A DNA stretch of 64,000 nt from Bacteroidales bacterium (GTDB lineage Bacteria > Bacteroidota > Bacteroidia > Bacteroidales > F082), in the NCBI GenBank assembly GCA_016284305.1, contig JAEEON010000017.1, positions 35,550-99,549 of the forward strand. The letters are read 5' to 3'. The stretch's first letter is position 1. Each line of letters opens with the position of its first letter. The notes under the pieces were generated by a model. It was not told the origin of the DNA and did no database searches. It saw only the letters and a list, made by a program, of their open reading frames with translations. Positions 55,586 through 64,000 of this stretch are shown here, in pieces. Both the position numbers and the translations under genes were made by a program.

Positions 55586-56839
55586 CCTCAACATCATCGC
55601 CGCTCGAGTCACTGCCTTCACCAACACATCAACCTCTTCCAAGGTATTATATACTGCAAACGATGCTCTCACCGTGCCAGGAATGCCAAAACGAGTCATG
55701 ACGGGCTCAGCACAATGGTGACCGGTGCGTACCGCCACACCCATCTTGTCAATAATCGTACCAAGGTCGTATGGATGTATTCCATCAATGATGAAACTCA
55801 CCAAACCACTGCGCTCCGGTGCTTGACCGATGAAACGCATACCTTCAACCTTCGACAAGCCCTCGATGGTAGCAGCCACCAAAGCATCTTCGTGCTTCTC
55901 CACTTCACTGCGGTCTAAACTCTCAATGAAATGTATCGCCGTTTCCAAGCCTAAGGCTGCACCTACATTGGGGGTGCCGGCCTCGAACTTGAACGGCAAC
56001 TTATTGAAGGTGGTTTTTTCGAAACTCACCGTATCCACCATCTCACCACCAAACTGATAAGGCGGCATCTTCTCCAGCCATTCAGTTTTGCCATACAAGC
56101 CACCAATGCCCATAGGGGCATACATCTTATGGCCCGAGAACACAAAAAAGTCGCAATCCAGATCCTGAACATCGATCGGCATGTGGGCGATGGACTGGGC
56201 TCCATCGACTACTGCCAAAGCTCCATATTGATGCGCCAATCGAATCATCTCTTTAATTGGATTGATGGTCGCCAAAGTGTTGGAGACATGAGCCAAGGCA
56301 ACAATTTTGGGGCATTGCTTCAACAGCTCCTCGTAGGCTTGGAGGTCGAGGACTCCGTTGTCGTCCATTGGTGCCACGAGGAGTTCGCCACCGTAAAGCT
56401 GGACCATTTGTTGCCAAGGAACCAGATTCGAGTGGTGTTCCATGGCGGTCACTAAAACTTTTAGGCGACAGGTGGATTGCTTCGTCGTTCCTCCTAGCAA
56501 TGACGCATCTGTCGCAATCATTCTACCCAACGAGGTTGCAAGCAAATTCAGCGATTCGGTAGTACCCCTCGTGAAAACGATTTCATGCACCTCTTTGGCG
56601 TTGATAAACCTGGCGACAGTCTGACGAGCATGTTCGTAGGCTTCAGTTGCCATTTGGCTGAGGTAATGCACCCCTCGGTGGATGTTGCAGTTCTCATGCA
56701 GATAATAGTCTCGCTCTCGCTCAATCACGCAAAGCGGCTTCTGAGTAGTTGCCGCATTGTCGAGATAGACCAAAGGCTTGCCATAAACCTGCTGGTCCAA
56801 GACAGGGAACTGGGCTCGTATGGTTTGGATGTCGATCAT
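55583..56839 (-). CDS. sufS: cysteine desulfurase SufS
   Basis: PLP enzyme that removes sulfur from cysteine and supplies it, through SufE, for iron-sulfur cluster assembly. The protein has 418 residues; the start ATG at 56839 overlaps the sufD stop by ATGA, giving the standard opening MIDIQTIRAQFPVL. PLP lysine K238 lies in FFVFSGHKMYAP, and the catalytic cysteine C376 in VRTGHHCAEPV; YLDNAATTQKP and AMEHHSNLVPWQ are intact. An insertion of about ten residues (within residues 108-125, ATDASLLGG...) precedes the EHHSN strand compared with typical SufS. A farther ATG 30 bases upstream is unlikely. Confidence 0.96.
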   Translation of the reverse strand: MIDIQTIRAQFPVLDQQVYGKPLVYLDNAATTQKPLCVIERERDYYLHENCNIHRGVHYLSQMATEAYEHARQTVARFINAKEVHEIVFTRGTTESLNLLATSLGRMIATDASLLGGTTKQSTCRLKVLVTAMEHHSNLVPWQQMVQLYGGELLVAPMDDNGVLDLQAYEELLKQCPKIVALAHVSNTLATINPIKEMIRLAHQYGALAVVDGAQSIAHMPIDVQDLDCDFFVFSGHKMYAPMGIGGLYGKTEWLEKMPPYQFGGEMVDTVSFEKTTFNKLPFKFEAGTPNVGAALGLETAIHFIESLDRSEVEKHEDALVAATIEGLSKVEGMRFIGQAPERSGLVSFIIDGIHPYDLGTIIDKMGVAVRTGHHCAEPVMTRFGIPGTVRASFAVYNTLEEVDVLVKAVTRAAMMLR

Positions 56840-57654
56840 CGTCTGGGATTTTTGCAATGTAATACACATCGGTCGCAGCTCGACAATTCACCACGGAGAC
56901 GACGCTTGATCATATCCTCAATGGTGTCACGCAAGCTGTCAATCTTGATGTGGTTGCTGATCTCAGCAGCGAAAGCGTACATCAGCAACATACGGGCGTT
57001 GGCCTTGCTGATGCCGCGCTGGCGCATGTAGAACATGGCCTCCTGGTCAAGCTGACCCGTGGAGGTGCCATGGGAGCACTTTACGTCGTCAGCATAGATC
57101 TCCAAAAAAGGCTTGGTATCAATCTTGGCCGTCGAGGTGAGGATAATGTTGGCATTGTTTTGCTGGGCATCGGTCTTCTGTGCCCCAGGAGCCACATAGA
57201 CATGGCCGTTGAACACCGCCGAAGCCTCATCGTCAATAATTCCCTTGAAGCGGGTGTCGCTGGTACAATGCGGCACGTTATGATTGATCTTCAAGTAATT
57301 CTCAACGTGCTGTTTCTTATCCACCAAATAAAGGCCATACACCTGGGTTTCACAGCCTTCGCCATCGATATCCACTTCGATATGATTGCAGAGATTTCCG
57401 GCATTGAAGCTGACCACCACAAAATGCACCCGGCTGTCACGCCCCTGATGGATGTGGAAATGCGTCTTCAGTCCTGTCGTCTCGTCGAGATTCTGGATGC
57501 GGTACATCTCCAGCGAAGCATTCTCTTTGACCACGATGTCGCAATGCTCCTCATTGGCCTGAAGATGCTCCATGTCGTCCGAGAGAACAATCTGACGGTA
57601 CTGTCCGCTTTCGACAACGATATTGTTTTCAAGAAGTTCCATCGCCGTATGCAT
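56836..57654 (-). CDS. sufD: short SufD-like scaffold subunit
   Basis: Scaffold partner of SufB-SufC in cluster assembly. Starting at the ATG 57654, which overlaps the sufC stop as TAATG, it has 272 residues; an upstream ATG at 57678 would add eight. This is clearly shorter than the roughly 420-450 residues usual for SufD: the SufBD beta-helix core is present (VVKENASLEMYRIQN, FKGIIDDEASAVFNGHVYV, KPFLEIYADDVKCSHGTSTG with the conserved histidine, MFYMRQRGI) but the N-terminal helical domain is essentially missing. Flanking genes overlap tightly, so it is not a broken gene. The C-terminus is cysteine-bearing (SSCDRCVLHC). Confidence 0.9.
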   Translation of the reverse strand: MHTAMELLENNIVVESGQYRQIVLSDDMEHLQANEEHCDIVVKENASLEMYRIQNLDETTGLKTHFHIHQGRDSRVHFVVVSFNAGNLCNHIEVDIDGEGCETQVYGLYLVDKKQHVENYLKINHNVPHCTSDTRFKGIIDDEASAVFNGHVYVAPGAQKTDAQQNNANIILTSTAKIDTKPFLEIYADDVKCSHGTSTGQLDQEAMFYMRQRGISKANARMLLMYAFAAEISNHIKIDSLRDTIEDMIKRRLRGELSSCDRCVLHCKNPRR

Positions 57655-58406
57655 TACAGGTTCATTTCCTTGATCCATTCGTAACCTTTCTCTTCCAGCT
57701 CGATGGCCAGGTGCTTTCCACCCGACTTGACGATACGCCCGTCATACATCACATGGACGAAGTCGGGCACGATATAGTCGAGAAGGCGCTGATAGTGGGT
57801 GATGACCACGAAGGCATTCTCTTCGTTGTGAAGCTGATTGACTCCGTTTGCCACGATGCGCAAAGCATCGATGTCCAAGCCTGAGTCGGTCTCATCGAGA
57901 ATAGCGAGACTTGGTTCGAGCATAGCCATCTGGAAGATCTCGTTTTTCTTCTTCTCACCGCCGGAATAGCCTACATTAACGAAACGATTCTGAAGTTTCT
58001 CCGTGATCTCAACTAGCGACTGTTTCTCACGCATCTTTTTCATGAAGTCGATGGTTGAAAGGGCGGGAAGGCCTTGATATTCGCGTTTGGAATTGATAGC
58101 CGTTCGCATGAAGTTTTGAATGCTTACCCCAGGGATCTCCACTGGATACTGGAAGCTGAGGAAGATGCCCTCATTGGCGCGATCCTCGGGCGGCATTCCT
58201 ACGATGTTCTTTCCTTTGTACCAGATCTCACCTTCAGTGATCTCATAGCCCTCGCGACCCGTAATGGCAGCGGCCAAGGTGCTTTTACCCGTGCCGTTGG
58301 GGCCCATGATGGCGTGAATTTCACCTTCGTTGACGCCTAAATTGAGGCCTTTCAGGATTTCTTTTCCTCCGACTGAGACATGGAGGTTTTTGATATTTAG
58401 TAACAT
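57654..58406 (-). CDS. sufC: Fe-S assembly ATPase SufC
   Basis: Cytoplasmic ABC-type ATPase that drives the SufBCD scaffold. The protein has 250 residues, with Walker A GPNGTGKST (about 35-43), Q-loop LSFQYPVEIPG, signature YSGGEKKKNE, Walker B LAILDETDSGLDID and the switch histidine VITHYQRLL. All are diagnostic of SufC. Its stop overlaps the sufD start by one base, and it begins about 50 bp after sufB. Confidence 0.97.
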   Translation of the reverse strand: MLLNIKNLHVSVGGKEILKGLNLGVNEGEIHAIMGPNGTGKSTLAAAITGREGYEITEGEIWYKGKNIVGMPPEDRANEGIFLSFQYPVEIPGVSIQNFMRTAINSKREYQGLPALSTIDFMKKMREKQSLVEITEKLQNRFVNVGYSGGEKKKNEIFQMAMLEPSLAILDETDSGLDIDALRIVANGVNQLHNEENAFVVITHYQRLLDYIVPDFVHVMYDGRIVKSGGKHLAIELEEKGYEWIKEMNL

Positions 58407-58411
58407 ATTTT

Positions 58412-58446
58412 TTAGAAGTTAGAATTCAGAAGCAAGAAGTAAGAAT
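58412..58446 (+). repeat. five heptamers (NNAGAAN) in the sufB-sufC gap
   Basis: Plus strand: TTAGAAG, TTAGAAT, TCAGAAG, CAAGAAG, TAAGAAT. It has the same 7-bp period and AGAA core as the other arrays but is oriented opposite to the genes, so it does not start with their stop codon. Confidence 0.75.
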
Positions 58447-58456
58447 AATATACAAT

Positions 58457-59911
58457 TTAACCAACGCTGCCCTCCAAAGTAATCGATAATAGTTTCTGCG
58501 CTTCGACCGCGAACTCCATAGGAAGGCGGTTGAGGACATCCTTGGCATAACCGTTAACGATGAGGCCGATGGCTTTCTCGGTGGGAATGCCACGCTGCTG
58601 GCAGTAGAAAAGCTGATCCTCGGAGATTTTTGAGGTAGTGGCCTCGTGCTCGAGAATGCTCGAGTCGTTGCCGCATTGCACATAAGGCCAGGTATGGGCT
58701 CCACATTGATCCCCCATCAGCAAAGAGTCACATTGCGAATAGTTGCGTGAGTTAATAGCACCAGGAGCCACCCGAACCAAGCCACGGTAGCTGTTCTGAC
58801 TATGGCCGGCGGAGATGCCTTTCGAGATGATGGTGCTACGGGTGTTCTTCCCAAGATGGATCATCTTGGTGCCCGTATCCGCCTGCTGATAGTTGTTGGT
58901 GACAGCTACAGAATAAAACTCACCCACTGAATGGTCACCGAGCAACACGCAGCCAGGGTATTTCCAAGTAATGGCAGAGCCCGTCTCCACCTGAGTCCAA
59001 GAGATCTTCGAACGGTCGCCACGGCAAAGTCCGCGTTTCGTCACCAAGTTATATACACCTCCTTTGCCTTCCTTGTCACCAGGATACCAGTTTTGGACGG
59101 TGCTGTACTTCACCTCGGCATCGGTTTCAGCGATGATCTCCACGATAGCGGCATGGAGTTGATTCTCATCTCGTTGAGGAGCAGTGCAACCTTCCATGTA
59201 ACTAACATATGCACCTTCATCAGCCACGATTAAGGTGCGCTCAAACTGCCCTGTGTTGGCTGCATTGATGCGGAAATAGGTGGAGAGTTCCAATGGGCAA
59301 TGCACACCCTTGGGAATATAGCAGAACGAGCCGTCGCTGAACACAGCGGAGTTCAAGGCGGCAAAGAAATTGTCGGTATAAGGCACTACTTTGCCAAGAT
59401 ATTTCCTTACCAAGTCTGGATGCTGCTTGACAGCCTCGCTGAACGACATGAAGATGACCCCGTGTTTCGACAAGGTCTCCTGGAAAGTGGTCTTCACCGA
59501 TGTACTGTCCATAACGGCATCCACAGCCACGCCAGAGAGCTTCTTCTGTTCATCAAGGGAGATGCCCAGCTTGTCGAAAGTGGCCAACAACTCTGGGTCA
59601 ACCTCATCGAGGCTCTGTTTCTCTTTGCGCTTGCGCGGTGCCGCATAATAGATGATATCCTGATAGTCAATCTCCGGCAAATCGAGATGGCCCCAGTTGG
59701 GCTGTTTCAACGTCAGCCAGTGCTTAAAAGCCTTCAAGCGGAACTCCAACAACCATTCCGGTTCCTCTTTCTTGCTGGAAATCAACCGGATGATGTCCTC
59801 GTTCAACCCTTTCGGCACAAAATCAGTCTCGATATCCGTCACAAAACCAAACTCATAATCCTTGTTAGTGACCTCATCGATAATATTCTCTTTTGGATTC
59901 GAATCCATCAT
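58457..59911 (-). CDS. sufB: Fe-S assembly scaffold SufB
   Basis: Main scaffold subunit of the SufBCD complex on which clusters are built. The protein has 484 residues, the usual length, with [18 protein letters not shown] near the N-terminus (about 40-60), [19 protein letters not shown], the sulfur-relay region [50 protein letters not shown], and the C-terminal core [18 protein letters not shown] with the cluster-associated cysteine. It is first in the operon, behind a promoter box at 59948-59955. Confidence 0.97.
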   Translation of the reverse strand: MMDSNPKENIIDEVTNKDYEFGFVTDIETDFVPKGLNEDIIRLISSKKEEPEWLLEFRLKAFKHWLTLKQPNWGHLDLPEIDYQDIIYYAAPRKRKEKQSLDEVDPELLATFDKLGISLDEQKKLSGVAVDAVMDSTSVKTTFQETLSKHGVIFMSFSEAVKQHPDLVRKYLGKVVPYTDNFFAALNSAVFSDGSFCYIPKGVHCPLELSTYFRINAANTGQFERTLIVADEGAYVSYMEGCTAPQRDENQLHAAIVEIIAETDAEVKYSTVQNWYPGDKEGKGGVYNLVTKRGLCRGDRSKISWTQVETGSAITWKYPGCVLLGDHSVGEFYSVAVTNNYQQADTGTKMIHLGKNTRSTIISKGISAGHSQNSYRGLVRVAPGAINSRNYSQCDSLLMGDQCGAHTWPYVQCGNDSSILEHEATTSKISEDQLFYCQQRGIPTEKAIGLIVNGYAKDVLNRLPMEFAVEAQKLLSITLEGSVG

Positions 59912-59947
59912 TATTATTACTAATTAAGAATTATTTTAAATAGTGCG

Positions 59948-59955
59948 CAAAAATA
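59948..59955 (-). promoter_or_regulatory. TAnnTTTG box for the suf operon
   Basis: TATTTTTG on the minus strand, 36 bases before the sufB ATG. No Fe-S regulator site was recognised. Confidence 0.55.
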
Positions 59956-59992
59956 ACCATATTTTACGAATCGGCAATCAAAAAGAAAGAAT

Positions 59993-60000
59993 TACATTTG
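59993..60000 (+). promoter_or_regulatory. TAnnTTTG box for the 60017 gene
   Basis: TACATTTG, 16 bases before ATG 60017, divergent from the suf box 37 bp away. Confidence 0.55.
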
Positions 60001-60016
60001 CAATAATTTTTCTAGC

Positions 60017-61219
60017 ATGTACAAAAGAATAAAGAACAAGTTTCTTCGATGGTTTTTGATTGCCATTACAGGGCTGTTTGGCCTATTGGTGGCTTATTGG
60101 CTGTTTGTATATCTAATCACCCCACGATACACCTTCAGGGAAGGACGACCTTTCCATGGTGAATACCTTTACAATCCTTATCAAGGCATGGATTCCAGCC
60201 AATGGAAGCAATATAACTTTCATTGCCATTCACGGAAATACTTTGGCATCACCAACGGCCGGAGAAGCAAAGAGCAAAGCATCGACAGCGTTTATCAGCT
60301 TTTGGGCTACGACCATTATGGTATCTCAGACTATATGAGCATCAACCCTCACGGCAACGACCGACCTGGCTACATCCCAGGTTACGAGCACGGCTATGGA
60401 TTCATCCGCAAGACGCATCAGCTCTGCATCGGCGCCCAAGATATCTCGTATATGGACTATCCTTTCATGCAAAGCCTCGACATGAAACAACATATGCTGA
60501 ACGTTTTGCATCAACATAACCGTTTCGCTGTCCCTGCTCATGCTGCCTACACTCGAGGATATAAGGTCAGCGACATGCGCTATCTCAGTGGCTACAGACT
60601 GCTGGAAGTACTGAATCCCTATGGCTGCTCAGTTGAACATTGGGATGCCGCCCTCTCAACAGGGCACCGAGTTTATGCCATAGGAGACGATGATACACAT
60701 AATATATTGAATCCCAACGAAGTAGGGAGAAACTTTACCATGATCAACACCATAGACATGGAACCAAAAAACGTTTATGACGCTTTGGAAAGAGGTTGCG
60801 CTTATGCTGTTGATTTTCATAGTTATTTTGACAAACCTTTTGCATTGAAGGTTGAGAGGATGCACGAATTGCCTCATCTGACCCGCTGCGAATTGGTGGG
60901 TGACACACTTTTTGTCGAAACCTCTGCCTCTCTTATTGAGATGGCCGACTTCATTGGACAAGATGGAAAAGTGCTTAAGCATGAGGAGTATGTCCAACAA
61001 GCCCACTATGTCATCCAACCCAACGACACGTATGTGAGAGTGTTGCTACGAATGCCCAACTTAACGTATTTTTATCTCAACCCCATCACACGGCACACCG
61101 ACCCCACCCCTGTTGACCAAGTCACAGCGGAAATCAACATGGTACAGACCGTAATGTTTTATATCATCTACTTAGTTGTCATCGTGTTATGCATCCTGAG
61201 AGTTCTAAAAAAGCGATAA
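60017..61219 (+). CDS. membrane-anchored PHP-type metal-dependent phosphoesterase-like protein
   Basis: Protein of 400 residues with one hydrophobic helix at each end (about 12-34 and 375-396), so the catalytic part is probably held outside the cytoplasmic membrane. The central domain has PHP-like metal ligands: NFHCHS (H69, H71), YDHYGISDY (D99 and D105), PGYEHGYGF (E124), VPAHAAYTRGY and IGDDDTHN. PHP domains hydrolyse phosphoesters using two or three metals; the substrate here is unknown. The gene overlaps the GT39 gene by 31 bp, suggesting translational coupling and an envelope glycan or lipid role. Assignment rests on the metal-ligand pattern only. Confidence 0.75.
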   Translation: MYKRIKNKFLRWFLIAITGLFGLLVAYWLFVYLITPRYTFREGRPFHGEYLYNPYQGMDSSQWKQYNFHCHSRKYFGITNGRRSKEQSIDSVYQLLGYDHYGISDYMSINPHGNDRPGYIPGYEHGYGFIRKTHQLCIGAQDISYMDYPFMQSLDMKQHMLNVLHQHNRFAVPAHAAYTRGYKVSDMRYLSGYRLLEVLNPYGCSVEHWDAALSTGHRVYAIGDDDTHNILNPNEVGRNFTMINTIDMEPKNVYDALERGCAYAVDFHSYFDKPFALKVERMHELPHLTRCELVGDTLFVETSASLIEMADFIGQDGKVLKHEEYVQQAHYVIQPNDTYVRVLLRMPNLTYFYLNPITRHTDPTPVDQVTAEINMVQTVMFYIIYLVVIVLCILRVLKKR

Positions 61220-62730
61220 TCCTGCTCCTGACGGTCAGCGCACTTATACGTGCTTTCATTGCTGGATGGGTGGAACTCGGCAACGACGAGGTGTATTATT
61301 GGACTTATGCGATGTTTCCTGACTGGAGTCATTTCGACCATCCTGGCATGGTAGGTTGGGTGATGCAACTATTTAGCCTTAACCTATTGTTTGACAGCGA
61401 GTTATTTCTGAGACTATCCTCTGTGGTTTTCATGACAGTGAACACCTGGATCGTCTATCGCATTGGCAAAGAACTTCGTGACGAGACCTTGGGATTACGT
61501 GCAGCACTGCTCTACACTGCCTCCATCTATGCCTTTGTCATCACAGGCATCTTCATCCTTCCCGACACTCCTCAAAACCTATTTTGGCTACTCGGATTCT
61601 GGGCTTTAATACGCTATTTGAAAAAACGGAGCAATACCGCCATGGTCCTAGCCGGAGTTGCCATCGGGCTTTGCATCCTTTCAAAATATACTGGAGCTTT
61701 TCTCTGGCTCGGTTTCGGACTCTACACCCTCTTCTACGACCGCAAAACACTCAAGAATCCATACTTCTACCTCGCCCTGCTAATCACCTTCCTCTGCTGT
61801 ATCCCTATCCTATATTGGAACCTCCAAAACGACTTCATCAGCTTCCGTTTCCACGGGAATCGAGTGGGATTGTTCGGGAAAATCAACGTCAAAAGCCTAG
61901 GAACTGAAATCGGTGGCGAGTTCCTATACAACAACCCAATCAACTATGTCATTGCTATACTCGCCGTGATTGCTGCGTTTCGCAAAAAGCTATCCATCGA
62001 CCGCAATGTGCAACGGCTCATCTTACTCATCGCCTTGCCCATGATTGGACTTTTCCTTTTCTTCTCCCTTACTCGACCCACCCTTCCCCATTGGTCAGGA
62101 CCAGCGTTCAACCTTTTGGTCTTCCTCAGCGCTTTCTGGATAGAACGCCTTGAAGCATCCAAACAAAAGCGCCTCTCCATCGCCACATTGAGCCTTTTGG
62201 CCATCACCCTTACCCTGGGCGTTGCCGAAATCAAAACGGGATTCATTCCTTTAGACCATCACACCGAAGCCCGTGAACTCGGCAAGGACGACTTCAGCTT
62301 GGACCTTTATGGTTGGAAACAGGCAGGAGAAAAATTCGCAGAATTCAGGGCTCAGAAAATCGCAGAGGGCGAGATGAAAGAAGAGGATGCCATCATCGGC
62401 AACAACTGGTTCCCAACAGCGAACATCGACTATTATATCGCTCGGCCCCTAGGCATGAAGGTGTTGGGCTACGGCCCTCTCGATAGAATACATAAATATT
62501 TATGGATCAACGAGATACGAAAAGGATTCAAAGAAGGAGACGACTATTGGTACATTGCTGACAGCCATTTCTTCATTGACCCAGAATCGGCTTATGCCTA
62601 CACCAACTTCAAGAGCATCCATCTTGCGGGCATCATTCCCATCGAACGCCGTGGCAAGGTAGTACGCAATCTTTTCATCTATGAATGCAAACATTTGGTC
62701 TATGGACCACCGACATTAGAACAACTATAA
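61189..62730 (+). CDS. GT39-family (ArnT/PMT-like) membrane glycosyltransferase
   Basis: Polytopic membrane enzyme of 513 residues that moves a sugar from a polyprenyl-phosphate donor to a periplasmic acceptor. An N-terminal helix leads to the family motif ELGNDEVYYWTYAM (catalytic acidic pair D33-E34) and DWSHFDHPGMVGW, followed by about ten further hydrophobic segments and a soluble C-terminal domain (about 340-513). The acceptor may be lipid A, a surface glycan or protein; this cannot be read from sequence. It overlaps the PHP-type gene upstream, and pepT follows 12 bp after its stop. Confidence 0.88.
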   Translation: MHPESSKKAIILLLTVSALIRAFIAGWVELGNDEVYYWTYAMFPDWSHFDHPGMVGWVMQLFSLNLLFDSELFLRLSSVVFMTVNTWIVYRIGKELRDETLGLRAALLYTASIYAFVITGIFILPDTPQNLFWLLGFWALIRYLKKRSNTAMVLAGVAIGLCILSKYTGAFLWLGFGLYTLFYDRKTLKNPYFYLALLITFLCCIPILYWNLQNDFISFRFHGNRVGLFGKINVKSLGTEIGGEFLYNNPINYVIAILAVIAAFRKKLSIDRNVQRLILLIALPMIGLFLFFSLTRPTLPHWSGPAFNLLVFLSAFWIERLEASKQKRLSIATLSLLAITLTLGVAEIKTGFIPLDHHTEARELGKDDFSLDLYGWKQAGEKFAEFRAQKIAEGEMKEEDAIIGNNWFPTANIDYYIARPLGMKVLGYGPLDRIHKYLWINEIRKGFKEGDDYWYIADSHFFIDPESAYAYTNFKSIHLAGIIPIERRGKVVRNLFIYECKHLVYGPPTLEQL

Positions 62731-62742
62731 AACAACCATATC

Positions 62743-63960
62743 ATGGAAAAACTCATCGACAAATTCCTACGCTACGTCGCCGTAGAAACAACATCCGTTG
62801 AAGAATCAGAGACCCAGCCCAGCTCGAAGAAAGAACTTGACCTTTTGGGTCTCTTGCGTGACGAGTTACAGCAGCTTGGCATCAAAGCCACGCTCGACGA
62901 ATTCGGTTATGTGATGGCCACCATCCCCTCCAACATCGACAAGGAGGTTCCCTCCATCGGTTTTATTGCCCATGTCGATACCTCACCGGATGCCTCCGGA
63001 AAGGACATCAAGCCGCAAATCATCCCTAACTATGACGGGGAAGACATCGTGCTCAACAAAGAGAAGAACATCGTGCTACGAACGTCTGAATTCCCCGAAA
63101 TGCGGCAATACAAAGGCCAGACCATGATTACCACCGATGGCACCACTTTGTTAGGCGCAGACGACAAGGCTGGTGTTGCCGAAATCATGTACGCCGCGCA
63201 ATACATGATGGAACATCCTGAATTCAAACATGGCGAGATTAAGATCGGTTTCACTCCTGACGAAGAAATAGGTCGTGGTGTGGTGAAATTCGACGTAAAG
63301 AAGTTCGGTGCACGTTATGCCTACACCATGGATGGTGGCGAGATTGGCGAGCTGGAGTATGAGAACTTCAACGCTGCTGCGGCTAAGATCCACATCCAAG
63401 GCAGCAACATCCACCCCGGCTATGGCAAGGACAAGATGGTAAATTCGATGCTCATCGCCATGGAACTCGATGCCATGCTGCCCGAGGAACAGAAACCGCG
63501 CTATACTCAAAACTACGAAGGCTTCTTCCACCTCACCTCCATCAATGGCACCGTCGAAGAGACCACGATGAACTACATCATCCGTGACCACGACCGCGCC
63601 AAGTTCGAGGAAAAAAAGGCTTTAATGACCTCCATCGCCGAGTTCCTGAACAAGAAATACGGCAATGTAGTGAAGCTGGAGTTAAAGCACCAGTACTACA
63701 ACATGCGCCAAGAGGTAGAGCCCCATTTCTTCATCGTGGAAAGAGCCATCAAGGCCATGGAAATGGCCGGTGTGAAGCCCAAAGTGCAGCCCATCCGCGG
63801 TGGCACTGACGGTGCCAACCTCTCGTTCATGGGCCTGCCCTGTCCTAACATCTTCGCTGGCGGGCACAACTTCCACGGCAAACTGGAATACGTGCCCCTC
63901 GAAAGCATGGAGAAAGCGGCGGAGGTCATCCTGAACATCATCAAGCTGTTCGCTGAATAA
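62743..63960 (+). CDS. pepT: peptidase T (tripeptide aminopeptidase)
   Basis: Cytoplasmic zinc aminopeptidase that removes the N-terminal residue of tripeptides. The protein has 405 residues, normal for the M20 peptidase T group. Metal and catalytic motifs are in order: IAHVDTSPD, LLGADDKAGVAEIMYA, FTPDEEIGRG, YTMDGGEIGELEYENFNAA and AGGHNFHGKLEYVPLESME, together with the PepT-specific PIRGGTDGANLSFMGLPCPNI segment. The start at 62743 directly precedes MEKLIDKFLRYV, the usual family opening. Confidence 0.97.
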   Translation: MEKLIDKFLRYVAVETTSVEESETQPSSKKELDLLGLLRDELQQLGIKATLDEFGYVMATIPSNIDKEVPSIGFIAHVDTSPDASGKDIKPQIIPNYDGEDIVLNKEKNIVLRTSEFPEMRQYKGQTMITTDGTTLLGADDKAGVAEIMYAAQYMMEHPEFKHGEIKIGFTPDEEIGRGVVKFDVKKFGARYAYTMDGGEIGELEYENFNAAAAKIHIQGSNIHPGYGKDKMVNSMLIAMELDAMLPEEQKPRYTQNYEGFFHLTSINGTVEETTMNYIIRDHDRAKFEEKKALMTSIAEFLNKKYGNVVKLELKHQYYNMRQEVEPHFFIVERAIKAMEMAGVKPKVQPIRGGTDGANLSFMGLPCPNIFAGGHNFHGKLEYVPLESMEKAAEVILNIIKLFAE

Positions 63961-63964
63961 AGCG

Positions 63965-64000
63965 ATGAAAGCCACGCTTTACAAACGACTGCTGCGCTTT
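63965..64000 (+). CDS. start of an unidentified gene cut by the right edge
   Basis: An ATG four bases after the pepT stop opens a frame reading MKATLYKRLLRF to the window end. Twelve codons are too few to identify. The spacing suggests the same transcript as pepT. Confidence 0.4.
   Translation, partial: MKATLYKRLLRF

Overview
The window is a chromosomal stretch of a Bacteroidales (Bacteroidota) genome. Four things support this. There are repeated TAnnTTTG promoter boxes with few Shine-Dalgarno sequences. There are many type IX secretion (T9SS) cargo proteins. The operon DUF1573-yajC-ybbR-coaE is in its usual Bacteroidales order. The tRNA-guanine transglycosylase, urocanate hydratase and Suf genes are of Bacteroidota type. 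Genus and species cannot be assigned from sequence alone.

Layout. 0-4.1 kb: housekeeping genes (a deoxynucleoside kinase cut by the left edge, an LptF/LptG permease, tgt) divergent from a family 2 glycosyltransferase. 4.2-13.4 kb: two large exported multidomain proteins flanking a tiny exported protein. One of the large proteins is a secreted endonuclease I with a T9SS tail; the other looks like its relative but has no tail. 13.4-16.9 kb, minus strand: a T9SS type B protein followed by DUF1573 lipoprotein, yajC, ybbR and coaE. 17.0-22.4 kb: hutU and mfd. 22.7-53.5 kb: four consecutive giant T9SS type A cargo genes encoding about 10,000 residues in total, each with its own promoter box; a strong terminator follows every one. 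53.6 kb: a minus-strand tRNA-Ala(CGC). 53.7-55.0 kb: a LicA-like kinase and a SufT-like gene, convergent with the sufB-sufC-sufD-sufS-sufE operon (55.0-59.9 kb). 60.0-64.0 kb: a membrane-anchored PHP-type protein, a GT39 glycosyltransferase, pepT and the first codons of a further gene.

The most unusual content is the secreted cluster. The protein at 29.9 kb has a subtilase fold whose catalytic His, Ser and oxyanion Asn are all replaced. The protein at 37.7 kb has fourteen acidic repeats followed by a dockerin. Its neighbour at 42.8 kb has a cohesin-like domain, PKD-like repeats and gingipain-type cleaved-adhesin modules. Shared modules link nearly all of these proteins. A cell-surface scaffold or adhesin set is the most natural reading, but this is inference.

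Away from the giants, the housekeeping junctions carry arrays of TGA-initial heptamers. These arrays often begin with the stop codon of the gene and place stops in all frames on the coding strand.
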